A stretch of DNA of 64,000 bases from Mesoflavibacter sp037029465 (GCF_037029465.1 NZ_JAYMEM010000005.1:217293-281292); one strand, 5' to 3'; positions 13,971 to 24,440 are shown, counted from the first letter of the stretch. The notes: generated by a model from the letters alone, not told the origin. Numbers and translations are program-made.

Positions 13971-16900
13971 CAGTATTATTTTTTCTTAGTTTTTTAATCA
14001 GTTTTTTCAACTTTGTAATACTAAGTGTATTGACGTTTGTTTGGTTTTCTGCTTCGCTATTTCTGATAAACTCTTCAGAAAGCGGCTCGTTGTCTTCATC
14101 TTTAATAAGACTTTTTCCATCAGCCATTTTAGCAAAGAAGTAGTATAAACCAGGAATAATAAGTACCCCGAAAATAGTACCGATTAACATACCACCAAGT
14201 GATGATCCACCAATGGTTCTGTTACCAATTGCACCTGCGCCTGTGGCAACTACTAACGGAATTAAACCTGCAATAAAGGCTAATGATGTCATTAAAATAG
14301 GTCTAAAACGTGCTTTAGATCCTTCGATTGCTGCTTCTAAAACCGTTGCACCTTGCCTGTGTTTTTGTACTGCAAATTCAACAATTAATACGGCATTTTT
14401 ACCTAATAAACCAACAAGCATAATCACACCAATTTGTGCGTAAACATCATTGGCTAATCCCATTGCTTTTAATAAAATAAAGGATCCAAACACACCAACA
14501 GGAAGCGATAAAATTACCGCTAATGGTAGTAAGAAACTTTCGTATTGAGCAGCTAAAACAAAGTACACAAATACTAATACTACGATAAAAATGTAGATAG
14601 ACTCGTTACCTCGATTGGCTTCATCAAACGATAATCCTTCCCAAGCAATATCGTAACCTCTTGGTAACTCTTTTGCGGCTACTTCCTTTATGGCGTTAAT
14701 GGCATCTCCACTAGTAAATCCTTTTGAAGGTAAACCTCTAATTGATGCAGAGTTGTATAGGTTGTAACGTGTAATTTCGTTTGGTCCTAACTTTTTCTCA
14801 ATGGTCATAAATGCAGAGTATGGTACCATTTCGCCTTCTTCATTTTTTACAAAAAGCTTTTCTAAATCTGAAGGTAATCTACGGTACTCAGGTCCAGCTT
14901 GCGTGTACACTTTAAAGAAACGACCAAAACGAATAAATCCTTGCTCGTACGTACTACCAATTAAGATGTTTAGGTTTTCCATAGCTTTACTTATGGATAC
15001 ACCTTTTTGCATCGCGATTTTGTTGTTGATTTTTAACTCATATTGCGGATAGTTTGCAGAGAAAAACGTAAATAAACCTGTAAGCTCTTTTCTTTTTGAT
15101 AAGGCTTCCATAAAGTTATTATTGATACGTTCAAACTCATGATAATCTGTTGAGTTTGTTTTGTCTAATAAACGCATGGCAAATCCACCTGAAGAACCAA
15201 AACCTGGTACAGCTGGTGGCTCAAAATATTCTATTACTGCACCAAGGTCTTTGGTTTCTTCTTCTAATTCTTCCATTATTTCATGCACGGAATGATGACG
15301 CTCTGACCAAGGTTTTAGGTTGATTAAACATGTACCTGCGTTAGATCCACGTCCTTCGGTCATAATTTCATAACCAGCAAGCGATGATACAGATTCTACA
15401 CCTTCAGTTTCTTCACAAATCTTTTGAAGTTTTCTCGCTACATCATTGGTACGCTCTAAAGTTGCACCAGGTGGTGTTTGTATGATGGCGTAAATCATTC
15501 CTTGGTCTTCGTTAGGAATAAAACCTGCTGGTAATACTTTGTTGGTAAAGAAAATACCGGCGCAGAATGCTGCTAAAATTCCGAAGGTTACAATACGTCG
15601 AGCAACAATTTTGTTTAATATTTGAACATACTTTCCTGTAATTTTTTCAAAACCATTATTAAACCAATTTATAAATCGGTCTATTGGCGATTTTTTTGTT
15701 TTTCCGTGGTTGTTTTTTAGCAACATCGCACATAAAACAGGAGTTAATGTTAAGGCTACAATTGCAGAAATAACAATAGAACCAGCCATAGTTATAGAAA
15801 ACTGACGATAGAATACACCAACAGGACCAGTCATAAAAGAAATAGGAATAAATACCGACACCATTACTAAAGTAATAGCGATGATGGCACCACCAATTTC
15901 GCCTAAAACTTCTGCAGAAGCTTTATATGGTGTAAGATGTTCTTCTTCCATTTTTACGTGTACTGCTTCTACAACGACAATAGCGTTATCTACCACAATA
16001 CCAATAGCTAATACTAATGCAAATAGGGTAATAAGGTTAATGGATAAACCAAATAGTTGCATCACAAAGAAGGCTCCAATTAACGATACCGGAACTGCAA
16101 TAATTGGAATTAAAGTTGAACGCCAATCTCCTAAAAATAAGAATACTACGATAGCTACAAGTATAAAGGCATCGCGTAACGTGTGTAGTACTTGGTCTAT
16201 AGACGCATTTAAGAAATTTGAGACGTCATAACTAATTTGAAAATCTACATCTGGTGGTAAATCTTGCTCTAGTTCGGCTAATTTCTCTTTTACAGCTTTA
16301 ATCACATCACTACCATTACTACCAAAAGTTTGTTTTAAAACGATAGAGGCTGAAGGTTTTCCGTCTAAGTTGGAATAAATATCAAAGAATTCGCTACCTA
16401 ATTTTACATCAGCAATATCGGCTAGTTTGATAATTTCACCTTCTTTGTTGGCACGAATGATAATTTCTTTATACTGCTCTGGCTCGTTATACCTGTTTTG
16501 ATAGGTTAACACATATTCTAACGCTTGCGACGTCATACCCGAACTACGACCTAACCGACCAGGTCTAGCCAGAATACTTTGTTCTTCCATTGCTTCTAAA
16601 ACTTCTTCTGCAGAAATATTATAAGCACGCATACGATCTGGTTTTAACCAAACACGCATAGCATATTTTCTACTACCTAAAATTTGAGCACTGGCAATAC
16701 CATTAATACGCTGTATTTCTGGAATTATCTTAGTGTAAGCGTAGTTGTACAGGAACTTTTCGTCATTATTTTTATCGGTACTAGACAAGTTAACGTACAT
16801 TAACATACTAGGCTGAATAGGTGTAATAACAACACCTTCACGCTGTACCAATTCGGGTAAAAGCGGCATTACTTGGTCTACACGCGTTTTTACCCTAACA

Positions 16901-17211
16901 ACTGCTTGGTTGGGATCGGTTCCGGGTTCAAAAATCACTCTAACGGTTGCTTCACCAGCACTAGTAGCATCAGACGCAATATAACGCATACCTTGTACGC
17001 CGTTTATGGCGGTTTCTAAAGGAATTAATGTTGAATTTACCAATACCTCTGAGCTTGAACCAGGATAAGCAATAAAGATATTGACTGTTGTTGGTGCAAT
17101 TTGCGGGAATTGAGAGATGGGTAATTGCTTTATAGCAAGACCACCAATAAATACTATGATTACCGAAATGACAATTGCCAAAACGGGTCTTTTTATAAAT
17201 TTTTTAAACAT
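13963..17211 (-). CDS. RND efflux permease, HAE1 (AcrB-like) family
   Basis: The 1082-residue inner-membrane pump uses proton motive force to export drugs or other hydrophobic compounds. The first transmembrane helix begins FIKRPVLAIVISVIIVFIGG. Family motifs include PISQFPQIAPTTVNIFIAYPGSSSE near the N-terminus, the transmembrane-4 proton-relay stretch GIVVDNAIVVVEAV with paired aspartates, and GLLGKNAVLIVEFA in the second half. Two large periplasmic loops are present. The C-terminal 60 residues are a charged cytoplasmic tail. It is the middle gene of adaptor-permease-channel. Confidence 0.95.
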   Translation of the reverse strand: MFKKFIKRPVLAIVISVIIVFIGGLAIKQLPISQFPQIAPTTVNIFIAYPGSSSEVLVNSTLIPLETAINGVQGMRYIASDATSAGEATVRVIFEPGTDPNQAVVRVKTRVDQVMPLLPELVQREGVVITPIQPSMLMYVNLSSTDKNNDEKFLYNYAYTKIIPEIQRINGIASAQILGSRKYAMRVWLKPDRMRAYNISAEEVLEAMEEQSILARPGRLGRSSGMTSQALEYVLTYQNRYNEPEQYKEIIIRANKEGEIIKLADIADVKLGSEFFDIYSNLDGKPSASIVLKQTFGSNGSDVIKAVKEKLAELEQDLPPDVDFQISYDVSNFLNASIDQVLHTLRDAFILVAIVVFLFLGDWRSTLIPIIAVPVSLIGAFFVMQLFGLSINLITLFALVLAIGIVVDNAIVVVEAVHVKMEEEHLTPYKASAEVLGEIGGAIIAITLVMVSVFIPISFMTGPVGVFYRQFSITMAGSIVISAIVALTLTPVLCAMLLKNNHGKTKKSPIDRFINWFNNGFEKITGKYVQILNKIVARRIVTFGILAAFCAGIFFTNKVLPAGFIPNEDQGMIYAIIQTPPGATLERTNDVARKLQKICEETEGVESVSSLAGYEIMTEGRGSNAGTCLINLKPWSERHHSVHEIMEELEEETKDLGAVIEYFEPPAVPGFGSSGGFAMRLLDKTNSTDYHEFERINNNFMEALSKRKELTGLFTFFSANYPQYELKINNKIAMQKGVSISKAMENLNILIGSTYEQGFIRFGRFFKVYTQAGPEYRRLPSDLEKLFVKNEEGEMVPYSAFMTIEKKLGPNEITRYNLYNSASIRGLPSKGFTSGDAINAIKEVAAKELPRGYDIAWEGLSFDEANRGNESIYIFIVVLVFVYFVLAAQYESFLLPLAVILSLPVGVFGSFILLKAMGLANDVYAQIGVIMLVGLLGKNAVLIVEFAVQKHRQGATVLEAAIEGSKARFRPILMTSLAFIAGLIPLVVATGAGAIGNRTIGGSSLGGMLIGTIFGVLIIPGLYYFFAKMADGKSLIKDEDNEPLSEEFIRNSEAENQTNVNTLSITKLKKLIKKLRKNNTDE

Positions 17212-17233
17212 GTTTTTGTAGATTAAATTCTAA

Positions 17234-18316
17234 TTATTCGGCGTATAAGTCTAGCTCTGCTAAAACTTTGTTAGGCTTTAAGAATTTGGTGTGAATCTTC
17301 TCATTATTTTTAACCATACGAATACCTTCTAATAATACTGTGTCGTTTTCTGAAAGTCCTTTGCTAACCACAAAAAGATGAGGTAATTCAGCACCAATTG
17401 TAATTTCTTTTTGCCTAACAATATTGTCCTTATCTACAATAAACACATAGGTTTTGTCTAAGACTTCAAATGTGGCTTTTTGTGGAATGATAATTACGTC
17501 TTTAAAAGGTACAGTCATTAAAACGCTACCAGTTTCGCCATGTCTTAAAATCCCATCTGGGTTTGGGAAGGTAGCTCTAAAGGCAATATTACCAGTTTCG
17601 CTATTAAATTCACCTTCAATGGTTTCAACAATTCCATTTTGGTTAAAGCGTTTGTTGTTTGCCATTAAAAGTGCTACTTCTTTTTTAGAATCTTTATCGG
17701 CACTTGTAATGTAATCTAAATACTCTGCTTCTGGTACGTTAAAATATACCCACATTTTGCTGTTGTCAGATAGTGTTGTTAGTAGTTCTCCTTCATCTAA
17801 TAAGCTACCTTCTCTTGCTTCTAAATGATCCATTATACCATCAAAAGGTGCTGTGATTTTTGTAAAGCCTAAGTGTGTTTGTGCTAAAGCAACTTCGGCA
17901 TTTGCCTTTTGATAATTGGCATTGGCCAATGCTAATTCGTTTTGTGAAACTACATTACCATCTGCAAGTAGTTGCGTGTTTTGTAATTCTATTTTTGCAG
18001 CTTGAGATTCTGCTTTTGCTTTTTCTAATTCTGCTTGATAAATATTTGGCATAATTTGAAACATAGCTTGCCCTTTTTTTACGTGTTGTCCTTCATCAAC
18101 CGATATTTTTTGAAGGTATCCTTTTTCTAAAGCCCTAATTTCTATATGTCTAAACGAGTGTATTTGACTTACATAGTCTTTAGTAATTGAAGTGTCTTTT
18201 TTAATGGGATTAGTGACTAAAAAAGCGGTGTGTTCTTCTTTTTTTTCTTTTTTAGCATCACAACTTGTTAGGATTATGAGCATAATTAAGCTCATGAAAA
18301 CAAACGATTTTTTCAT
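17234..18316 (-). CDS. RND periplasmic adaptor (AcrA-like, membrane fusion protein)
   Basis: This 360-residue lipoprotein bridges the permease and the channel. The lipobox LTSC gives an acylated cysteine at about residue 19. A lipoyl-like half motif (KGYLQKISVDEGQHVKKGQAMFQI) and its partner (ITAPFDGIMDHLEAREGSLLDEG) flank an alpha-hairpin at about 95-150. Beta-barrel and membrane-proximal domains follow (HGETGSVLMTVPFKDVIIIPQKA). The gap to the permease gene is 22 bases. No TetR-type repressor lies beside the operon. Confidence 0.93.
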   Translation of the reverse strand: MKKSFVFMSLIMLIILTSCDAKKEKKEEHTAFLVTNPIKKDTSITKDYVSQIHSFRHIEIRALEKGYLQKISVDEGQHVKKGQAMFQIMPNIYQAELEKAKAESQAAKIELQNTQLLADGNVVSQNELALANANYQKANAEVALAQTHLGFTKITAPFDGIMDHLEAREGSLLDEGELLTTLSDNSKMWVYFNVPEAEYLDYITSADKDSKKEVALLMANNKRFNQNGIVETIEGEFNSETGNIAFRATFPNPDGILRHGETGSVLMTVPFKDVIIIPQKATFEVLDKTYVFIVDKDNIVRQKEITIGAELPHLFVVSKGLSENDTVLLEGIRMVKNNEKIHTKFLKPNKVLAELDLYAE

Positions 18317-18446
18317 AATTTTTTTAAATAATTTGAGGATAGATTAAAGAATTAGCCTAGTAAAACGAAAAGCTTTACTAACTAAATAATTTGAAATAAG
18401 GATTAAGCATACAAACCAAATTATAGGTTTGTACAATAAGTAGTTA

Positions 18447-18839
18447 TCAAATAATAAAAACCTGAAGTCTTACATGAAGTTTTGTAGAAGACTTGTCAAA
18501 ATAGTTTTTATAACCATTTAAATCTTTATGAGATTGAGTAGATAATCCCTCAAAAGCTGAAATATTGTAAAACTCAGCTAAAAAATGTTGAAAAGAAAAA
18601 ATAGTTGTTTTAGAAGCAGACTCTTCATTTTCTACTTCTTGTGATTCAGCAACATCAAATAATAAATTATTATGGTCGTTTTGCTGAATGGGTTTTAAAG
18701 AAACTTTATGAGAAGTTTCGGCTTGATTTAATGAGCATTTACTTTCATTATTAGCTAATGAATTAGCGTTTAAGCCTGAAATTCCGGTAAGAATAACAAC
18801 GCTAAGAATAGATAAATATTTGATAAAATTTTTGCTCAT
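18447..18839 (-). CDS. Small exported protein of unknown function upstream of the efflux operon
   Basis: A signal peptide covers about residues 1-26 (hydrophobic ILSVVILTGISGLNA). The remaining 104 residues are polar, with no recognised family; the segment SFQHFLAEFYNISAFEG may be amphipathic. The gene lies 130 bases before the adaptor gene on the same strand and could be first in the efflux transcript. No function is assigned. Confidence 0.6.
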   Translation of the reverse strand: MSKNFIKYLSILSVVILTGISGLNANSLANNESKCSLNQAETSHKVSLKPIQQNDHNNLLFDVAESQEVENEESASKTTIFSFQHFLAEFYNISAFEGLSTQSHKDLNGYKNYFDKSSTKLHVRLQVFII

Positions 18840-18923
18840 TAGAGCGCAAAATTATTTCAATACTTATTCATAACCAAATTTTTAGGGTAAAGACTTTAAA
18901 AGCGACCAGTTAAATATTTAATA

Positions 18924-18958
18924 AAAAAAACCGCTTAATACTATTTAAGCGGTTTTTT
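18924..18958 (-). terminator. Terminator of the prolyl oligopeptidase gene
   Basis: The stem AAACCGCTTAA with TTAAGCGGTTT has T-runs on both sides; the minus-strand run is eight T. It lies 24 bases after the peptidase stop codon. Confidence 0.75.
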
Positions 18959-18981
18959 AAGTCATTATGTTTTGTTTAATT

Positions 18982-21144
18982 CTAATTTTTAAAATCTTCT
19001 ATTTTTTCAGGTAGTACATCAAAGCCCATATTGAATAATGTAAATCCATAAATATCTGCATATTGCTCTATGGTTTTGCTAACTGGTGTACCAGCACCGT
19101 GACCTGCATCGGTTTCAATTCTAATTAAAACGGGATTATCTCCTGTTTGTTTTGCTTGTAGTTCAGCAGCAAATTTAAAACTATGTGCAGGTACAACTCT
19201 ATCATCATGATCACCAGTAGTAACTAATGTTGCTGGATATTGAACGCCTTCTTTTACATTGTGTACTGGAGAATATCCTTTTAAATAGTCAAACATTTCT
19301 TTACTGTCTTCTGCTGTACCGTAATCGTAAGCCCAACCTGCACCAGCAGTAAATGTGTGGTAACGTAGCATGTCTAAAACTCCAACAGCAGGTAAGGCAA
19401 CCTTCATTAAATCTGGACGTTGCGTCATGGTTGCTCCAACTAATAATCCTCCGTTTGATCCACCTCTAATGGCTAAGTAATCTGATGAAGTATATTTGTT
19501 TTCTATAAGATATTCTGCTGCAGTAATAAAATCGTCAAAAACGTTTTGCTTTTTTTGTTGTGTTCCTGCGTCGTGCCAAGCTTTTCCGTATTCTCCACCA
19601 CCACGTAAATTAGGAACTGCATAAATACCACCTTGCTCCATCCAAACTGCATTTGCAATGCTAAAGCTTGGTGTTAAACTAATGTTGAAACCACCATAAC
19701 CGTATAGTATTGTTGGGTTTTTTCCGTTAAGTTCAATGCCTTTTTTATGTGTAATTATCATTGGTACTTTGGTACCATCTTTTGAAGTGTAAAATACCTG
19801 TTTACTTTCATAATTTTCAGGATTAAAATCGATATCTGGTTTACGATATAATTCAGATGTTCCGTTTTCGATATCGTACTTATAGATGCTTCCTGGTGTT
19901 ACATAATTTGTAAACGAGTAGTAAAGCTCTTTTTCTTCTTTTTTAGCACCAAATCCGCCAGCACTACCAACGCCAGGTAATTCTACTTCACGCACTAATT
20001 TACCAGAATAATCATATTGTAATACTTTTGATACAGCATCTACCATATATTCTGCAAAGAAGTAACCACCAGCTTTTGATGCACTTAATACATTTTTAGT
20101 TTCAGGGATTACGTCTTTCCAGTTTTCTGGAGCTGGGTTAGAAGCGTTAACAGTTACTAATCTTTGGTTAGGCGCATCAAGATTTGTGACTATAAAAAGT
20201 TGATCACCTTCATTTTCTAAAATATACGTATCACTATCTGTGTGATCTAAAATAGTAACAAAATCACTATTTGGTTTTGTTAAATCTTTAATTAATAATT
20301 TATTTCCTGAAGTTGATATACGAGGTGAAATAATTAAAAACCGATCATCTCTAGTAACGTTTCCATAGATATAACGGTGTTTTTCGGCTTCTGTACCTCC
20401 ATAAATTAATTGGTCTTCGCTTTGTGGTGTTCCTAATTTATGATAGTAAACCTTGTGTTGGTCTGTTTTTGCAGATAGCTCACTTCCTTTTGGTTTGTCA
20501 TAACTTGAGTAGTAAAAACCTTCGTTTTTGTACCAAGACATGCCGCTAAATTTAATATCGACTAAAGTATCTTCAATGATTTCTTTGGTTTCTACATCCA
20601 TAATTAAAATCTTACGCCAGTCGCTTCCTCCTTCAGAAATGCTGTAGGCTAAAATTTCGCCATTTTTAGAGAAGCTAGCTCCGCCAAGCGAGATGGTTCC
20701 GTCTTCTTTAAATGTGTTTGGATCTAAGAAAACTTCAGCCGTTTCTGGATTTTCACCAGTTTTATAACGATAGATTACATATTGGTTTTGTAAACCATCA
20801 TTTTTATAAAAATAGGTGTAGTTTCCTTCTTTAAAAGGCGATCCTATTTTTTCATAATTCCATAGTTTAGACAGACGCTCTTTTAGTTGTTCGCGATATG
20901 GGATATTAGCTAAATAACCTTGCGTTACTTTATTTTCTGCTTTAACCCAAGCTTCGGTCTCTGCACTTCTGTCATCTTCAAGCCATCTATATGGGTCTTT
21001 TACAGTTTCACCAAAATAGGTGTCTACTGTATCTACTTTTTTAGTTTCGGGGTAGGTAAGTTTTATTGTTTCTTTTTGCTTCATTTCTTCTTTACAAGAC
21101 ATTATGGTGATTAGGGAAAATAGACCAATAGCTAACTTTTTCAT
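18982..21144 (-). CDS. Prolyl oligopeptidase family serine peptidase (S9A)
   Basis: This 720-residue enzyme cleaves short peptides after proline. A lipoprotein-type signal is present (IMSC at about residues 14-17), so it is probably anchored facing the periplasm. The N-terminal beta-propeller (about 70-420) begins after YPETKKVDTVDTYFGETVKDPYRWLEDD. The catalytic alpha/beta-hydrolase domain contains the nucleophile motif RGGSNGGLL, an aspartate in GDHDDRVVPAHSFK and the histidine in DAGHGAG. The length is close to that of family members. The gene appears monocistronic, with terminators on each side. Confidence 0.93.
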   Translation of the reverse strand: MKKLAIGLFSLITIMSCKEEMKQKETIKLTYPETKKVDTVDTYFGETVKDPYRWLEDDRSAETEAWVKAENKVTQGYLANIPYREQLKERLSKLWNYEKIGSPFKEGNYTYFYKNDGLQNQYVIYRYKTGENPETAEVFLDPNTFKEDGTISLGGASFSKNGEILAYSISEGGSDWRKILIMDVETKEIIEDTLVDIKFSGMSWYKNEGFYYSSYDKPKGSELSAKTDQHKVYYHKLGTPQSEDQLIYGGTEAEKHRYIYGNVTRDDRFLIISPRISTSGNKLLIKDLTKPNSDFVTILDHTDSDTYILENEGDQLFIVTNLDAPNQRLVTVNASNPAPENWKDVIPETKNVLSASKAGGYFFAEYMVDAVSKVLQYDYSGKLVREVELPGVGSAGGFGAKKEEKELYYSFTNYVTPGSIYKYDIENGTSELYRKPDIDFNPENYESKQVFYTSKDGTKVPMIITHKKGIELNGKNPTILYGYGGFNISLTPSFSIANAVWMEQGGIYAVPNLRGGGEYGKAWHDAGTQQKKQNVFDDFITAAEYLIENKYTSSDYLAIRGGSNGGLLVGATMTQRPDLMKVALPAVGVLDMLRYHTFTAGAGWAYDYGTAEDSKEMFDYLKGYSPVHNVKEGVQYPATLVTTGDHDDRVVPAHSFKFAAELQAKQTGDNPVLIRIETDAGHGAGTPVSKTIEQYADIYGFTLFNMGFDVLPEKIEDFKN

Positions 21145-21185
21145 TTTTAGTTGAATTTTGATTTATTGACTTTAAAAATAAACAA

Positions 21186-21222
21186 AAAAGCGCTTGTAAG
21201 AGGTTTACAAACGCTTTTTAAG
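21186..21222 (-). terminator. Terminator of the FG-GAP/T9SS gene
   Basis: An interrupted stem built from AAAAGCG/CGCTTTT and TTGTAA/TTTACAA ends in a T-run on the minus strand, 20 bases after the stop codon. Confidence 0.65.
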
Positions 21223-21242
21223 ACTTTTTTAAAGTTGAAATA

Positions 21243-23336
21243 TTATTTTTTGATGAATTTTTGTGCTTTTACACTTCCGTTAGCGTCTATTTTTAAAATG
21301 TAATTTCCGCTTTGTAATCTTGATACATCAATTTTGTTATCATAAATTTTTCCTTTGAATGCTTGTCTTCCAGAAATATCAAAAATTGAAAATTCTGCTT
21401 TATCAAGCTCATGGTTTTCAGTATTTAGATTTAAATAATGAGAGGTTGGATTAGGATATAAAATTAAGTCTGAAATTAAAAACTCATCAACACTTAGTTG
21501 GTTGGTTCCTTCTACGTAATTATGCGTTTGATTGATTGCAGGATTGAAAATAGTATCTACAATACCTGAAGGCCATTCAATAGTAATGCTGGTTATTGAA
21601 GTGTCTGTGCCTAAACCAAAATGAGCGTTTAAAGTATTCATGTACCTAAATCCGTCACCACTTCTTACATCACGAATTTGAGAACCCGATGGTGTTTCTA
21701 CAGTTATTCTAGCTCCGATTCCGTTAATGTTACTTGCAGTACCAACAGTGTTAATTGTAATCCAGTTATTGGCTGTTGTATCATTCATAAAAATAGTACC
21801 GCCACTACTAAACCCATCAATAAACCCATCGTTATTTAAGTCTCCAAAAGAGCCAACAGGTAAGACGTTTTCATATAAAGTGAAGGTCATATCTCCATTT
21901 CCTATTAGTAAATTTCCGTTAGAAGCGATGTCTAAGTTTCCGTCGTTGTCAAAATCATAAGTCACATTTTCTATACCTGTTGAAGTCATCGTTAAAACTC
22001 CAGATGTTGAGGATACATCTGTAAAAGTTACATTGCCACTTCCGTCAATATCATTCCGCATTAATTTATGAGCGCCAGTACTAGCACCAACAAAAACATC
22101 CATATCACCATCGTTATCAAAATCTCCCCAAGCAGAAGACCATGTTTGCATTGGGTCTGAAAGCCCTATTGTTGATGCTACTTCTGTGTAAGATACAATT
22201 AAATTATCATTGACATCGTAATACGATTCGTTACGGTGCATTTGGTTGCGTCTTCTAGCTTCTTCACCACCACATTTAGCGATAAACATATCCGAGTCTC
22301 CATCATTATCATAGTCAACCCAAATTGATCCATAATGTCCACCAGAAGAGTAATCTCCTAAATTAAAAGGAGCGCCAGAAGTTGCGGTTTGGTAATATGT
22401 TAAGTTTCCGCTACCATCATTTAAATAATAAACTGTTGGTTGCACATCGTGGCACACAAAAGCATCTAAGTGACCATCCATATTGATATCTACAAAATTA
22501 GAACGCTGAGAAAACACATATTCTGAGCCGGAAATTTCTGTAAAACCAGTTCCAGTTCCGTCAGACCTCATAAAAGTTACTCCAGATCCGCCACCATAAA
22601 CTAAATCTGTGTAGCCATCTGCGTTATAATCTGCTGCAGCAAGACTCCAACTTGGAGTAAAATCTGCAGAAGTAGTTGTAATATTTACGTTATCAAATCC
22701 GCCTGTTGTTAGTTGGTGACGAATATTAATATTTGTAGCATTTACCGCAACAATATCATCTAAAAAATCGCCATTCATATCGACTACAGCTCTGTTAGTT
22801 CCTGTAGTAGAAAGGCTTTGCTGAGTAAAAGTAACTGGTGCTGGTGGTGGTGGATTTACAACGGTTCCTTCAATAAGTTCCCAATCAAAACCACTATCAT
22901 TCCATCTGTCATCAAAAGCGATGTAATATGTTGTACCACTAATAACATTAAAAGTAGCTACTGAAAGAAACCCAGAACCAGCGTCATCATCTCCGCCTTC
23001 ACAAACTAAACTGCCACAAACACCAGAGTAGATGTGTACGCGTGTATCTAATCCTGAGTTTTGAGCTAAATCTGTAGTAATTGTTACTGTGTAATTGTCG
23101 TTTGGAATGTATCTGTACCACTCACCATTAGATGCACCACTTCCGTTGGCAGCACAGATGGGAGAAGGTATTTCTGTTCCATTAATACCAACGCCTGCAA
23201 CTTCTGCAATTGTAAAAGTACCTGCAGTTGTAATTGCTGTATCAGCGTCTGCTTCTGCGCAAGAGTTTGAGTTAGTTTGTGCTAAGCTGTAATAGGAAAA
23301 AGCTAAGCATAAGATTAATAGTAGTTTTGTTTTCAT
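21243..23336 (-). CDS. Secreted FG-GAP/VCBS repeat protein with ASPIC-like and T9SS domains
   Basis: A signal peptide covers residues 1-19 (LAFSYYSLAQ). A beta-sandwich region to about 165 is followed by FG-GAP/VCBS repeats with calcium-binding-like motifs (ADYNADGYTDLVYGGG, VDYDNDGDSDMFIA, GDFDNDGDMDVFVG, YDFDNDGNLDIASNG). An ASPIC/UnbV-like segment at about 545-615 (GIGARITVETPSGSQIRDVRSG) and a T9SS type A tail (LYPNPTSHYLNLN, ending KFIKK) complete the protein. It is therefore exported to the cell surface or medium. It follows the dihaem lipoprotein gene by 15 bases, which suggests one transcript and a shared role. Confidence 0.88.
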   Translation of the reverse strand: MKTKLLLILCLAFSYYSLAQTNSNSCAEADADTAITTAGTFTIAEVAGVGINGTEIPSPICAANGSGASNGEWYRYIPNDNYTVTITTDLAQNSGLDTRVHIYSGVCGSLVCEGGDDDAGSGFLSVATFNVISGTTYYIAFDDRWNDSGFDWELIEGTVVNPPPPAPVTFTQQSLSTTGTNRAVVDMNGDFLDDIVAVNATNINIRHQLTTGGFDNVNITTTSADFTPSWSLAAADYNADGYTDLVYGGGSGVTFMRSDGTGTGFTEISGSEYVFSQRSNFVDINMDGHLDAFVCHDVQPTVYYLNDGSGNLTYYQTATSGAPFNLGDYSSGGHYGSIWVDYDNDGDSDMFIAKCGGEEARRRNQMHRNESYYDVNDNLIVSYTEVASTIGLSDPMQTWSSAWGDFDNDGDMDVFVGASTGAHKLMRNDIDGSGNVTFTDVSSTSGVLTMTSTGIENVTYDFDNDGNLDIASNGNLLIGNGDMTFTLYENVLPVGSFGDLNNDGFIDGFSSGGTIFMNDTTANNWITINTVGTASNINGIGARITVETPSGSQIRDVRSGDGFRYMNTLNAHFGLGTDTSITSITIEWPSGIVDTIFNPAINQTHNYVEGTNQLSVDEFLISDLILYPNPTSHYLNLNTENHELDKAEFSIFDISGRQAFKGKIYDNKIDVSRLQSGNYILKIDANGSVKAQKFIKK

Positions 23337-23351
23337 AATTAAGAGTTAGTT

Positions 23352-24440
23352 TTAGTCGCAGGTTATTGTAAGAGAGTTAATCCAATCTTCAAGTAGTTGT
23401 ACGCCTTCTTCGTGTACAAGTGTTCTTCCTAAAAGAGGCATTCTTTGATCTTCAAGGGTTGTACTAAGTCTAAAATGCATTACAGATCGTGCTACATTAT
23501 TAGGAACAATAATATCTGTGTAGGGTGAAATTTCGGTATCAGGTGGAACACATGTGCCAAGACTAGATTCATCTACATAATCACCAAAAGCAAGTCTAAT
23601 TGGTCTATAGTCACAGTGTTTGTTGTCAGAATGACAATGCGCACAATTAATATCTAAATAACCTCTCATTCTATCTTGAATTGGTAAACTTGTGTCTTCC
23701 CAATTGGCAATGGTATTTATTGAATTTGGTAGATTATCATTAAGGTATCCCATCTCTATCCATTTAGATAATTGGTTTTTATTACCATCTGAAAACAATA
23801 AACTTTTGTTGATATTTTGAGGTTTTAAAGCAATAGGAGTAGCGTTAACACCATCTTTATGACAAGTAAAACATTCTGCTTCTGATGGAATTCTGTAAGA
23901 TGTAGATTTTACAACACCATTTTCCATAAAGTTAATATCTGTTGTACTTCCATTCATATCAAGGTAAGCTTCTGTTTGAGCGTCATTCCACACATATTCT
24001 GCAAATTTCCATCCTTCTGAAGTATTGTACATCAAGCGAGTTTCGATAATACGCGTAGTATTGTTTGGCTGAATAGTATCGTAATAAAAGTTTTTTATTA
24101 AAACAGTTCCGATAGGGAAATTTAGAGTTGAAAAGTCATTAACATAAGATGCAGAAACATTTTCTGGCATCCAAATAAACCTTTTTTTATGAGCATAATC
24201 TGTAAATAATGTATTGATGGGCTCGTAAGGAATCACTCCATAAGAAGGCGCTAAATCTTTTAGATTGCCCTCAAAAAATCTGTATTCTGATAATTGTTGA
24301 AAAGGAGCAGCATCAGGATTGAATACTACTGGAGATTCTGGTGTGTTATTATTTGGGACTTCAACGTATTCTTCTTTAGAAGAACATGAAATCAAAAAAG
24401 TAATAAGTATAAATGTAACGTAGCGTAATTGTTTTTTCAT
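23352..24440 (-). CDS. Dihaem c-type cytochrome-like lipoprotein (SO2930-like)
   Basis: The 362-residue protein has a lipobox (LISC, about residues 16-19) and two haem-binding CxxCH motifs, CFTCH and CAHCH. The layout matches the conserved SO2930-type family, with the PLLGRTLVHEEGVQLLEDWI ending near the C-terminus. It should be anchored in the periplasm or on the outer membrane. The electron-transfer partner is unknown. It is the first gene of a pair with the FG-GAP protein. Confidence 0.82.
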   Translation of the reverse strand: MKKQLRYVTFILITFLISCSSKEEYVEVPNNNTPESPVVFNPDAAPFQQLSEYRFFEGNLKDLAPSYGVIPYEPINTLFTDYAHKKRFIWMPENVSASYVNDFSTLNFPIGTVLIKNFYYDTIQPNNTTRIIETRLMYNTSEGWKFAEYVWNDAQTEAYLDMNGSTTDINFMENGVVKSTSYRIPSEAECFTCHKDGVNATPIALKPQNINKSLLFSDGNKNQLSKWIEMGYLNDNLPNSINTIANWEDTSLPIQDRMRGYLDINCAHCHSDNKHCDYRPIRLAFGDYVDESSLGTCVPPDTEISPYTDIIVPNNVARSVMHFRLSTTLEDQRMPLLGRTLVHEEGVQLLEDWINSLTITCD

